From assembly GCA_037576195.1 (NCBI GenBank), contig CM075103.1:30526723-30590722 (forward strand): a stretch of DNA of 64,000 nucleotides. Reading direction: 5' to 3'. Below, one piece after another: positions 41,925 to 54,100 of the stretch. The stretch is from Phytoseiulus persimilis (Eukaryota > Arthropoda > Arachnida > Mesostigmata > Phytoseiidae). The position numbers were made by a program, and so were the translations under genes. Each line of letters begins with the position of its first letter. Position 1 is the stretch's first letter. The notes beneath the pieces were generated by a model. That model ran no database searches and was not told where the DNA came from. It saw only the letters and a program-made list of their open reading frames with translations.

Positions 41925-42030
41925 TAGACATCATTTTCCGTAGTACGGCAATAAAGTTCCCGTACCAGCCGGTACAGAAATTAATTTTTCGTACCCTGGA
42001 TCCGAGGATCCTTACTACTTAAGATCGGCT
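41925..42030 (+). repeat. Single terminus of a second hAT family related to the giant element
   Basis: TAGACATCATTTTCCG starts here exactly as at the giant hAT ends (43529). The following subterminal DNA uses GTAC palindromes (GTACCAGCCGGTAC) in place of AGTCCG. No matching opposite end was found. It interrupts the minisatellite. Confidence 0.5.
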
Positions 42031-42059
42031 CCGTCCGTCAGTTCGTCCGAATTCCTCCT

Positions 42060-42460
42060 GGAATACATGGGGGTGATTCCGGCAACAATCTGAGCATACT
42101 TATCTGAGTCTGGAGGAGTGATTCCGGGACCAATTTGAGCATACTTTTCCGAGTCTGGTGGGTTGATTCCAGGACGCGTATGACAATATCTTGCTGAGTC
42201 TGGAGGAGTGATTCCGGCACCAATCTGACCATTACTTTCCAAGTCTGAAGGGGTGATTCCGGGACCAATCTGACCTTCACATTTCAAGTCTGGAGGGGTG
42301 ATTCCGGGGCCGATCTCACCATTACTTTCCAAGTCTGGAGAGTTGCTTCCGGGATCAATCTGACCATTACTTTCCAAGTCCCGAGGAGGGATCCCGGGAC
42401 CAATCTGACCTTCACTTTTCAAGTCTGGAGGTGTGATTCCGGAAGCGATCTGAACGATAC
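42060..42460. repeat. Spy-derived ~40-bp minisatellite, block 2
   Basis: About ten tandem units with GATTCCGGGACCAATCTGA and AAGTCTGGAGG, diverged by a few bases each. The ORF through it is simply translated repeat. Confidence 0.7.
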
Positions 42461-42559
42461 TTCACCTACCATCACTTCATTGTCATTGACCTATGACGAG
42501 ACACCGAGATTCACCACATGAAATTTAACTTGAATTCAAATCTCCCTCGCTCCGGAAAG

Positions 42560-43183
42560 AATCTTAAAGGCCTCCCGCTGCGATTTTTTCGTTCCACTCC
42601 CACTTACACCCCAGTAAACACGCCCGAAGAAAAGCGCATTTCTGCGCTAAAAACAAAACGAAAGCCTACCTAAGAATGAGACTTCTCCGAACCGAATTCG
42701 ATTATGACGCACTGACGGTCGACCACGACCACGAAAACCGAGCACTCCTTGGAGTCTACTACCGGAAGCTATTCCAAAAAGTTAAGACCATACAGGATAA
42801 GGCCTGGGAGGACGGGATGGAAAAGAGGTCCACTCTCGAGCTGTACCGAGCCCACAAAGAGTTAAAGACCACAACCACCCACATATATGACAATAGTAGA
42901 GGATCCTCCCTGCTAGCCCTAGCGAGAGCTGGAACCCTCCCAACAAAATGTCACAATACCATCTTCCAAGCTGCCCCAGACACATTCTGCGACCGATGTG
43001 GACCCCGAAACAACCGCACACGTGATCTTCGGATGCAATGAATTTTTCTACACCAACGAAGACCTCTTAGCTCGCCTCGGCCTAAGCAGCGAGCTGAATC
43101 ATGCATTGGTGAACAAGACCAAGGGACTTCTCGAAGAATGGGAACGCAACAAGAAAGGATCCGCTGAGCATGCTCGCGCCTGA
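42560..43183 (+). pseudogene. LINE ORF2 C-terminus with CCHC-like knuckle
   Basis: The frame reads RMRLLRTEFDYDALTVDHDH, KAWEDGMEKRSTLELYRAHK, YDNSRGSSLLALARAGTLPT and FCDRCG. One frameshift later it reads DPETTAHVIFGCNEFFYT. The Cys-x2-Cys...His-x4-Cys arrangement after an NS-x-GS-LL-AR-G block is the usual end of non-LTR retrotransposon ORF2 proteins. The remainder of the LINE is not next to it, consistent with 5' truncation. Confidence 0.7.
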
Positions 43184-43216
43184 ATTGGAAGGTTGATTTA
43201 TAAATACAAAAAATCA

Positions 43217-43251
43217 GATCCAATGAACCATGAACCATGAACCGATGAACA
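43217..43251 (+). repeat. LINE 3' tail of ATGAACC repeats
   Basis: Three tandem ATGAACC units plus a variant follow the LINE C-terminal ORF; tandem-repeat tails end several LINE clades. Confidence 0.6.
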
Positions 43252-43520
43252 AGAAGGATGATCCTCGGAGGTCTCGTCAAGTCGCGTAAGTACTGGTTGC
43301 TTGAGCAGCCCAAATCACTTCATGCTCTCAAACGCAGTTTGAGTTTGAGGCACAGGCGACTTGTTGTATCACAGGAGCCTCGATTGACACGCTTGTTGGG
43401 CATCTGGACTCCCAGTAATCGATGTAGCTTCCGGCAATCAAGGCCGTGATCGCGAATTCATGAGGGTGAAAACGGCCACCCCTAATCGCCATTTCACCTC
43501 TAATCGCCCTGCCCAAGAGA

Positions 43521-43528
43521 ATGGCGGC
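43521..43528 (+). repeat. 8-bp target-site duplication, left (ATGGCGGC)
   Basis: ATGGCGGC directly precedes the TAGACATC end and recurs at 57781-57788. Eight bases is the hAT signature. Confidence 0.95.
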
Positions 43529-43578
43529 TAGACATCATTTTCCGGAGTCCGGAATCCGCCGCGGACCGACCGGTCCGG
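43529..43578 (+). repeat. Left terminal inverted repeat of giant hAT
   Basis: Pairs with 57731-57780 with one mismatch (GGAAT against GGGAT). Further in, CGGACTGGCCAGTCCG palindromes recur every ~30-35 bases up to ~43745. Confidence 0.9.
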
Positions 43579-43599
43579 CATCTGGATTTTCGGACCACC

Positions 43600-44935
43600 T
43601 GATCCGCATCGGACCGGCCAGTCCGATAAATGATTTTCCGGACTGGCTAGTCCGATAAATGATTTTTCGGACTGACCAGTCCGATGAATGATTTTCCGGA
43701 CTGGCCAGTCCGATAAATGATTCTCCGGACTGGCCAGTCCGATAAATCATTTGCCCTGGTCCGATGGTCCGGAGAGTGATTTTCTGTTAGGAGAGACCCT
43801 GCTGAGGGATTTCACACCGATTTAGCCCTGATTCCGCTGATCGGGATATTCTCCACTGAGACATTTAGCACCGCACTGCCGATCGGATGGGGTCAGACTG
43901 CCGAGTCCGGAAAATCATCGGCCCCAGACCGATGATTTATCGGACTACCCAGTCCGATAAATCATTTGCCCTGGTCTGATGGTCCGGAGAGTGATTTTCT
44001 GTTAGGAGAGACCCTGCTGAGGGATTCCACACCGATTTAGCCCTGATTCCGCTGATCGGGGTATTCTCCACTGAGACATTTAGCACCACACTGCCGATCG
44101 GATGGGGTCAGACTGCCGAGTCCGGAAAATCATCGGCCCCAGACGATGATTTATCGGACTACCCAGTCCGATAAATCATTTGCCCTGGTCCGATGGTCCG
44201 GAGAGTGATTTTCCGTTAGGAGAGACCCTGCTGAGGGATTTCACACCGATTCAGCCCTGATTCCGCTGATCGGGATATCCCCCACTGAGACATTTAGCAC
44301 CGCACTGCCGATCGGATGGGGTCAGACTGCCGAGTCCGGAAAATCATCGGCCCCAGACCGATGATATATCGGACTACCCAGTCCGATAAATCATTTGCCC
44401 TGGTCCGATGGTCCGGAGAGTGATTTCCCATTAGGAGAGACCCTGCTGAGGGATTCCACACCGATTCAGCCCTGATTCCGCTGACCGGGATATTCTCCAC
44501 TGAGACATTTAGCACCGCACTGCCGATCGGATGGGGTCAGACTGACGAGTCCGGAAAATCATCGGCCCCAGACCGATGATTCATCGGACTACCCAGTCCG
44601 ATAAATCATTTGCCCTGGTCCGATGGTCCGGAGAGTGATTTCCTGTTAGGAGAGACCCTGCTGAGGGATTTCACACCGATTTAGCCCTGATTCCGCTGAT
44701 CGGGGTATTCTCTACTGAGACATTTAGCACCACACTGCCGATCGGATGGGGTCAGACTGCCGAGTCCGGAAAATCATCGGCCCCAGACTGATGATTTATC
44801 GGACTACCCAGTCCGATAAATCATTTGCCCTGGTCCGATGGTCCGGAGAGTGATTTCCTGTTAGGAGAGACCCTGCTGAGGGATTTCACACCGATTCAGC
44901 CCTGATTCCGCTGATCGGGATATCCCCCACACTGT
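43600..44935 (-). repeat. Left satellite arm, ~215-bp monomer, about 5 units
   Basis: Spacing between successive ACTGAGACATTTAGCACC motifs is 215, 214, 215 and 215 bases (43856, 44071, 44285, 44500, 44715). Orientation is opposite to the right arm. It ends abruptly in unique DNA at ~44935. The outer part is made of shorter ~30-bp units. Confidence 0.9.
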
Positions 44936-45354
44936 GACAACCACTCCAGACTACCGAGTCTCATACCGATCGGATCAAGTGTAGCGAAAACGTGACCCGA
45001 GACGTCTTCCAGAATCTCGCGGCGACAGAATTGTAAACAGGTATCTTGCCGGATTCCGTTCCCACTTCGAGGGAGGTGTGATACACACTGACTGCAGCGA
45101 CTGTTTTCGAATCTGAGTTATAAATTCGATCGGAACGGTGTCTCCGAGCACGATTGGCTCGGAGAAGTTGTCGCAGAAATTCGGCGCCGTGGGAAAAGAT
45201 CTCCAAGAGTACGATCTGTGGAGAGACGTCGCTCCTGCCGTGGAGAATGAGTCGCGCGATGAGACTGCTATACGAATCAGTTTGAGAGAATCGCGCGCTG
45301 CGAACGGACCTCCAAGTTATTTGCATTCCCTTGTATTGCGTGTTCGTGATCGAA

Positions 45355-47860
45355 ATGAGTAATAGGAGTGAGGACACTCAGTCGTTCCTGATGTCTTCTG
45401 AGGCGTCCACCGCTAGCAGAGGTCGCCCGACCAAACGAAAAGGTATTGACGCTTTTCCTGACTGAGACGTATGAAATATCATTTGATGAGCCAGTGTAGC
45501 TCGCCCAGTTCTCGAGGAATGCACGCCGATTGTACCCTTCCCGCAATCAAATGAGATTGTTCTGCAGATCCAGTCTACGATAAGTTCAATCCCATCATTC
45601 TGAACGAATTGTACGAGTGCTTGTCTTGTGCAAAACGCATAAAAAACCTCAAAACAGGAGCAAGAAAGGGCTCACTTCGCACGTCATCTGGCACGAGAAG
45701 CAGGGTGATCTGAAGAAGGAGGAAGAAAACCAGGGCGTGGATCGTGGCCTCCCTGATGACGGTTCTGAATGTTCCCTGCAGAGCATTCGGGTCACCCGTA
45801 ATGAAGGCTCTCTTCGCCTGTGCGAGACTGTTGCCCATGAACGAGCACATTGCTCGCCACCTCAGTGACTCTGAGTTCCTGTACGTAGGCTTTACCCTGA
45901 TTTTCGCAGAAGACGACGAGATGTGTGAATGAGAACTTGACGCTCCCAAGTCAGAGTAGGGCGACGGGATCGCGAGTGGTTTCGGATGATCTGTGGCTTG
46001 AATCCTGTACGTTGCAGGAGAGCTGAAGGTCTGATCATGGCCGACATTTCGAAACTCCGCGAGGAGGGTGCAATTTTCACCCTGACGGCGGACGAATGGT
46101 CCTGGCAAAGGAAACGTTTCCTAGGTAAGCGTCTCCAGCGCGATGCCGGAATCGACTCGAGAGTACATAGAAGATTGTCGCTCATACAGCAGGCTTTCCC
46201 AGGCGTCACTCTTCATTGTTCCGCCGCCATGCCCAGCATCGGATCGAAATCCATCGAACTCCTGTCGCGGTTCAGAGAACGTGCGACTGGGGAGCATCTG
46301 CACGAGGTTCTCCTCCAGTCTCTCTACAGCTTCGGTTGGGCGCGGGAAGACATCCGAGGCCTGACATCAGACGGTGCATCTGTGATGCGCAAGCTGGGTC
46401 GCCTGCTCGTTGACGGTGCCGCCCCGAAACCGTTTTTACACCACCAAACGTGCTTCGCGCATGCCCTGCATCTGGCAGTTCTGGACACTTTCAAGAGCGA
46501 TGTTATAATTGAGGATCTGGAACTCGAGGACGATGACCTCGGTTCAGAGCTCTGGCGCCTGGCTGGCATCACGAGTGAGAACCACGAAGAAGAAGGTTGG
46601 CCCTCGTTTCATCGATTTCCACACCATTATTCCCTCGTTTTACGCGGCCCTCCGACAATTGAGAACGGAATGATTCCAGTCAATGTGTGGAGCTGTAAGC
46701 GTTATTCAATTTTCTCGTAACAGATCTCTCTGCAGAAGAGTCAGCGGATGAGGAGCCCCCGCGATATCACGGGTCAGTGGGAGTGCTGGGGAACAAAGTG
46801 CGTGATGTATGCCGCGTTTTCCATCGGAGTCCAGTTCTCAACGACATCATGCTGAGCTACTCCGAGAACAACGTCAAAAGTACCAAATTGGTGCTCGACG
46901 TACCAACCCGGTGGAACAGTACCTTGAGAATGTTGAGGACCTTCATGCAACACGAGACCACTCTGCGCAGATATTTCGAAGCCGAGTACCCGCGAGCAGG
47001 CTTCCCTCTGAACGTGGCCGAGATGGCTGCGATGAAAGAGGTGATCGCCGGTCTAACTCACGTGGAAAAGGCGGTGCAGCAGCGCTTCTCGCTCGAGGCG
47101 GTATCGTTGACGTCGGCCGACCTGAGTCTCCAGGTGAGCTTCCAAGAAGCTCTGCTATAGTTTCAGCATCTGTGTTACGAGATGCCGCCGTGTGGGTGAG
47201 ACATCAACTCATTCCATGTTCCAGGTGATGCTTCGAAAACTCTCGCAAGACTCCTCGAGCTTCTCTCCGGTGCTCCGGACAAAAATGTTACATCCGTATT
47301 CTACAAAGGCGGACGGTAGCATCGAAGCTCGCGAGTTCGTCTTAAGAGTCGAAGAGAATACACCGCTTGATGGATATCTAGAGGAGGTCCGTCAGAAGCT
47401 CCTCGAGGAAGTTAGACATTCTATCCTCAGGACATTCCCTGATATCTCGGATCTGATCTCTGAGATAGCCAAGTTCCGAGAGCTGGAAGGAAACCCACCC
47501 GAGAACAGACCTCTCGATGCAGCGCTCGGAGAGATGGACGAGCTTGTCCAGTTCATGAATGCAACGGAAGCTAGTCGCGTGATGCAAGGACATCCGAAGT
47601 TGATGGAGTGTCTCTGTGAGAATGGCATGGAATCTCTCGCACAGACGTTAGCCTCGATGCTCCGAACTCTGCAGGCAACCAGCGTACCAGCGGAGCGTGC
47701 ATTCAGTAAGGCGTGTCATGCTCGTCGTTATTGTCAAGAGCGGCAGGACGACGAACGATTCACGAACTTCCTCTTCTATAAAAATTTTCTGAGGATGAAT
47801 ATAAACCGGGGGAACCGTTCAATAGTTTGGAGACAGAGGATGAAAATCGAATTGGAATAA
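45355..47860 (+). CDS. hAT transposase of the giant element, multi-exon
   Basis: Exon 1 (ATG 45355) encodes RGRPTKRK, an AT-hook, and meets a donor at 45443. Acceptor at 45567 leads to ELYECLSCAKRIKNLKTG and, one frame over, LTSHVIWHEKQ: together a BED/C2H2-like finger with an apparent frameshift. Core: REEGAIFTLTADEWSWQRKR ends at donor 46125; a 78-bp intron rejoins it to RFL/GVTLHCSAAMPSI, the canonical hAT DDE region. GLTSDGASVMRKLGR and QTCFAHALHLAVLD follow. A ~128-bp interval (46596-46723) and a 91-bp intron (47134-47224) restore frame into LVLDVPTRWNSTLRML and QVMLRKLSQD. The end has QATSVPAERAFSKACHARR, the dimerisation domain. Exons between 45700 and 46020 are uncertain. Splice sites are inferred. 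Confidence 0.85.
46125..46202 (+). other. Predicted 78-bp intron in hAT transposase
   Basis: GTAAGC...TTTCCCAG. Its length is a multiple of three, so the unspliced frame stays open. Removal joins KRFL directly to GVTLHC as in other hAT transposases. Confidence 0.7.
47134..47224 (+). other. Predicted 91-bp intron in hAT transposase
   Basis: CAG|GTGAGC...TTCCAG|GTG; removal bypasses a TAG and joins DLSLQ to VMLRK in phase 0. Confidence 0.7.
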
Positions 47861-48179
47861 ATTGATATCGTTACAGACTCAAAGTCGTCCCGTGTATCCT
47901 TCTCTCTTTCCTCCAGGACTCCGCGTGTTTTCCCCCGGAAATCTCGCTTATACGTGATCTCCAGCGTTCGCTATTTCCCACTCGATCGATTCTTCCTCCA
48001 GTCGAATCCCCACGAACCTTAATCGAAGTAGAAAAGGCACAATCGAAATCCTCATTCATCGATCTTGGAAGCAAATCCAAACCGATGAAGAATACTCAGG
48101 AGTTATTGATTCTCCTCCCTTACACCGCTCAGAGTTGTGGGTATAACCGAAATACGACGGGGGGTCGCTAGAAAGTGGT

Positions 48180-51100
48180 TGATTGTCTCAGTGGAGAATA
48201 TCCCGATCAGCAGAATCAGGGCTAAATCGGTGTGAAATCCCTCAGCAGGGTCTCTCCTAACAGAAAATCACTCTCCGGACCATCGGACCAGGGCAAATGA
48301 TTTATCGGACTGGGTAGTCCGATAAATCATCAGTCTGGGGCCGATGATTTTTTCCGGACTCGGCAGTCTGACCCCATCCGATCGGCAGTACGGTGCTAAA
48401 TCTCAGTGGAGAATGTCCGATCAGCGGAATCAGGGCTAAATCGGTGTGAAATCCCTCAGCAGGGTCTCTCCTAACAGAAAATCACTCTCCGGACCATCGG
48501 ACCAGGGCAAATGATTTATCGGACTGGGGTAGTCCGATAAATCATCAGTCTGGGGCCGATGATTTTCCGGACTCGGCAGTCTGACCCCATCCGATCGGCA
48601 GTACGGTGCTAAATGTCTCAGTGGAGAATGTCCCGATCAGCGGAATCAGGGCTAAATCGGTGTGAAATCCCTCAGCAGGGTCTCTCCTAACAGAAAATCA
48701 CTCTCCGGACCATCGGACCAGGGAAAATGATTTTCCGGACTCGGCAGTCTGACCCCATCCGATCGGCAGTACGGTGCTAAATGTCTCAGTGGAGAATATC
48801 CCGATCAGCGGAATCAGGGCTAAATCGGTGTGAAATCCCTCAGCAGGGTCTCTCCTAACAGAAAATCACTCTCCGGACCATCAGACCAGGGCAAATGATT
48901 TATCGGACTGGGTAGTCCGATAAATCATCAGTCTGGGGCCGATGATTTTCCGGACTCGGCAGTCTGACCCCATCCGATCGGCAGTACGGTGCTAAATGTC
49001 TCAGTGGAGAATGTCCCGATCAGCGGAATCGGGGCTAAATCGGTGTGAAATCCCTCAGCAGGGTCTCTCCTAACAGAAAATCACTCTCCGGACCATCGGA
49101 CCAGGGCAAATGATTTATCGGACTGGGTAGTCCGATAAATCATCAGTCTGGGGCCGATGATTTTCCGGACTCGGCAGTCTGACCCCATCCGATCGGCAGT
49201 ACGGTGCTAAATGTCTCAGTGGAGAATGTCCCGATCAGCGGAATCAGGGCTAAATCGGTGTGAAATCCCTCAGCAGGGTCTCTCCTAACAGAAAATCACT
49301 CTCCGGACCATCGGACCAGGGCAAATGATTTATCGGACTGGGTAGTCCGATAAATCATCGGTCTGGGGCCGATGATTTTCCGGACTCGGCAGTCTGGTCC
49401 TATCCGATCGGCAGTGCGGTGCTAAATGTCTCAGTGGAGAATACCCCGATCAGCGGAATCAGGGCTAAATCGGTGTGGAATCCCTCAGCAGGGTCTCTCC
49501 TAACAGAAAATCACTCTCCGGACCATCAGACCAGGGCAAATGATTTATCGGACTGGGTAGTCCGATAAATCATCGGTCTGGGGCCGATGATTTTCCGGAC
49601 TCGGCAGTCTGACCCCATCCGATCGGCAGTGTGGTGCTAAATGTCTCAGTGGAGAATGTCCCGATCAGCGGAATCAGGGCTAAATCGGTGTGAAATCCCT
49701 CAGCAGGGTCTCCTCTCTCCTAACAGAAAATCACTCTCCGGACCATCAGACCAGGGCAAATGATTTATCGGACTGGGTAGTCCGATAAATCATCGGTCTG
49801 GGGCCGATGATTTTCCGGACTCGGCAGTCTGACCCCATCCGATCGGCAGTACGGTGCTAAATGTCTCAGTGGAGAATGTCCCGATCAGCGGAATCAGGGC
49901 TAAATCGGTGTGAAATCCCTCAGCAGGGTCTCTCCTAACAGAAAATCACTCTCCGGACCATCGGACCAGGGCAAATGATTTATCGGACTGGGTAGTCCGA
50001 TAAATCATCAGTCTGGGGCCGATGATTTTCCGGACTCGGCAGTCTGACCCCATCCGATCGGCAGTACGGTGCTAAATGTCTCAGTGGAGAATGTCCCGAT
50101 CAGCGGAATCAGGGCTAAATCGGTGTGAAATCCCTCAGCAGGGTCTCTCCTAACAGAAAATCACTCTCCGGACCATCGGACCAGGGAAAATGATTTTCCG
50201 GACTCGGCAGTCTGACCCCATCCGATCGGCAGTACGGTGCTAAATGTCTCAGTGGAGAATATCCCGATCAGCGGAATCAGGGCTAAATCGGTGTGAAATC
50301 CCTCAGCAGGGTCTCTCCTAACAGAAAATCACTCTCCGGACCATCAGACCAGGGCAAATGATTTATCGGACTGGGTAGTCCGATAAATCATCAGTCTGGG
50401 GCCGATGATTTTCCGGACTCGGCAGTCTGACCCCATCCGATCGGCAGTACGGTGCTAAATGTCTCAGTGGAGAATGTCCCGATCAGCGGAATCGGGGCTA
50501 AATCGGTGTGAAATCCCTCAGCAGGGTCTCTCCTAACAGAAAATCACTCTCGGGACCATCGGACCAGGGCAAATGATTTATCGGACTGGGTAGTCCGATA
50601 AATCATCAGTCTGGGGCCGATGATTTTCCGGACTCGGCAGTCTGACCCCATCCGATCGGCAGTACGGTGCTAAATGTCTCAGTGGAGAATGTCCCGATCA
50701 GCGGAATCAGGGGCTAAATCGGTGTGAAATCCCTCAGCAGGGTCTCTCCTAACAGAAAATCACTCTCCGGACCATCGGACCAGGGAAAATGATTTTCCGG
50801 ACTGGGTAGTCCGATAAATCATCGGTCTGGGGCCGATGATTTTCCGGACTCGGCAGTCTGGTCCTATCCGATCGGCAGTGCGGTGCTAAATGTCTCAGTG
50901 GAGAATACCCCGATCAGCGGAATCAGGGCTAAATCGGTGTGAAATCCCTCAGCAGGGTCTCTCCTAACAGAAAATCACTCTCCGGACCATCGGACCAGGG
51001 CAAATGATTTATCGGACTGGGTAGTCCGATAAATCATCGGTCTGGGGCCGATGATTTTCCGGACTCGGCAGTCTGACCCCATCCGATCGGCAGTACGGTG

Positions 51101-54100
51101 CTAAATGTCTCAGTGGAGAATGTCCCGATCAGCGGAATCAGGGCTAAATCGGTGTGAAATCCCTCAGCAGGGTCTCTCCTAACAGAAAATCACTCTCCGG
51201 ACCATCGGACCAGGGAAAATGATTTTCCGGACTGGGTAGTCCGATAAATCATCGGTCTGGGGCCGATGATTTTCCGGACTCGGCAGTCTGGCCCCATCCG
51301 ATCGGCAGTGTGGTGCTAAATGTCTCAGTGGAGAATACCCCGATCAGCGGAATCAGGGCTAAATCGGTGTGGAATCCCTCAGCAGGGTCTCTCCTAACAG
51401 AAAATCACTCTCCGGACCATCAGACCAGGGCAAATGATTTATCGGACTGGGTAGTCCGATAAATCATCGGTCTGGGGCCGATGATTTTCCGGACTCGGCA
51501 GTCTGGCCCCATCCGATCGGCAGTGTGGTGCTAAATGTCTCAGTGGAGAATATCCCGATCAGCGGAATCAGGGCTAAATCGGTGTGAAATCCCTCAGCAG
51601 GGTCTCTCCTAACAGAAAATCACTCTCCGGACCATCGGACCAGGGAAAATGATTTTCCGGACTCGGCAGTCTGACCTCATCCGATCGGCAGTACGGTGCT
51701 AAATGTCTCAGTGGAGAATATCCCGATCAGCGGAATCAGGGCTAAATCGGTGTGAAATCCCTCAGCAGGGTCTCTCTCCTAACAGAAAATCACTCTCCGG
51801 ACCATCAGACCAGGGCAAATGATTTATCGGACTGGGTAGTCCGATAAATCATCGGTCTGGGGCCGATGATTTTCCGGACTCGGCAGTCTGACCCCATCCG
51901 ATCGGCAGTACGGTGCTAAATGTCTCAGTGGAGAATATCCCGATCAGCGGAATCAGGGCTAAATCGGTGTGGAATCCCTCAGCAGGGTCTCTCCTAACAG
52001 AAAATCACTCTCCGGACCATCAGACCAGGGCAAATGATTTATCGGACTGGGTAGTCCGATAAATCATCAGTCTGGGGCCGATGATTTTCCGGACTCGGCA
52101 GTCTGACCCCATCCGATCGGCAGTACGGTGCTAAATGTCTCAGTGGAGAATGTCCCGATCAGCGGAATCAGGGCTAAATCGGTGTGAAATCCCTCAGCAG
52201 GGTCTCTCCTAACAGAAAATCACTCTCCGGACCATCGGACCAGGGCAAATGATTTATCGGACTGGGTAGTCCGATAAATCATCAGTCTGGGGCCGATGAT
52301 TTTCCGGACTCGGCAGTCTGGCCCCATCCGATCGGCAGTGTGGTGCTAAATGTCTCAGTGGAGAATATCCCGATCAGCGGAATCAGGGCTAAATCGGTGT
52401 GGAATCCCTCAGCAGGGTCTCTCCTAACAGAAAATCACTCTCCGGACCATCAGACCAGGGCAAATGATTTATCGGACTGGGTAGTCCGATAAATCATCGG
52501 TCTGGGGCCGATGATTTTCCGGACTCGGCAGTCTGGCCCCATCCGATCGGCAGTGTGGTGCTAAATGTCTCAGTGGAGAATATCCCGATCAGCGGAATCA
52601 GGGCTAAATCGGTGTGGAATCCCTCAGCAGGGTCTCTCCTAACAGAAAATCACTCTCCGGACCATCAGACCAGGGCAAATGATTTATCGGACTGGGTAGT
52701 CCGATAAATCATCGGTCTGGGGCCGATGATTTTCCGGACTCGGCAGTCTGACCCCATCCGATCGGCAGTGTGTGGTGCTAAATGTCTCAGTGGAGAATAT
52801 CCCGATCAGCGGAATCAGGGCTAAATCGGTGTGGAATCCCTCAGCAGGGTCTCTCCTAACAGAAAATCACTCTCCGGACCATCAGACCAGGGCAAATGAT
52901 TTATCGGACAGGGTAGTCCGATAAATCATCGGTCTGGGGCCGATGATTTTCCGGACTCGGCAGTCTGGCCCCATCCGATCGGCAGTGTGGTGCTAAATGT
53001 CTCAGTGGAGAATATCCCGATCAGCGGAATCAGGGCTAAATCGGTGTGGAATCCCTCAGCAGGGTCTCTCCTAACAGAAAATCACTCTCCGGACCATCAG
53101 ACCAGGGCAAATGATTTTCCGGACTGGGTAGTCCGATAAATCATCGGTCTGGGGCCGATGATTTTCCCGGACTCGGCAGTCTGGCCCCATCCGATCGGCA
53201 GTGTGGTGCTAAATGTCTCAGTGGAGAATATCCCGATCAGCGGAATCAGGGCTAAATCGGTGTGGAATCCCTCAGCAGGGTCTCTCCTAACAGAAAATCA
53301 CTCTCCGGACCATCAGACCAGGGCAAATGATTTATCGGACTGGGTAGTCCGATAAATCATCGGTCTGGGGCCGATGATTTTCCGGACTCGGCAGTCTGAC
53401 CCCATCCGATCGGCAGTACGGTGCTAAATGTCTCAGTGGAGAATGTCCCGATCAGCGGAATCAGGGCTAAATCGGTGTGAAATCCCTCAGCAGGGTCTCT
53501 CCTAACAGAAAATCACTCTCCGGACCATCGGACCAGGGCAAATGATTTATCGGACTGGGTAGTCCGATAAATCATCAGTCTGGGGCCGATGATTTTCCGG
53601 ACTCGGCAGTCTGACCCCATCCGATCGGCAGTACGGTGCTAAATGTCTCAGTGGAGAATGTCCCGATCAGCGGAATCAGGGCTAAATCGGTGTGAAATCC
53701 CTCAGCAGGGTCTCTCCTAACAGAAAATCACTCTCCGGACCATCAGACCAGGGCAAATGATTTATCGGACTGGGTAGTCCGATAAATCATCGGTCTGGGG
53801 CCGATGATTTTCCGGACTCGGCAGTCTGACCCCATCCGATCGGCAGTGTGGTGCTAAATGTCTCAGTGGAGAATGTCCCGATCAGCGGAATCAGGGCTAA
53901 ATCGGTGTGAAATCCCTCAGCAGGGTCTCTCCTAACAGAAAATCACTCTCCGGACCATCAGACCAGGGCAAATGATTTATCGGACTGGGTAGTCCGATAA
54001 ATCATCGGTCTGGGGCCGATGATTTTCCGGACTCGGCAGTCTGGTCCTATCCGATCGGCAGTGCGGTGCTAAATGTCTCAGTGGAGAATACCCCGATCAG

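Noticed and set aside
45575..46108. 177-aa minus ORF opposite the hAT transposase
   Set aside because: It overlaps well-recognised transposase motifs on the plus strand and has no motif of its own.
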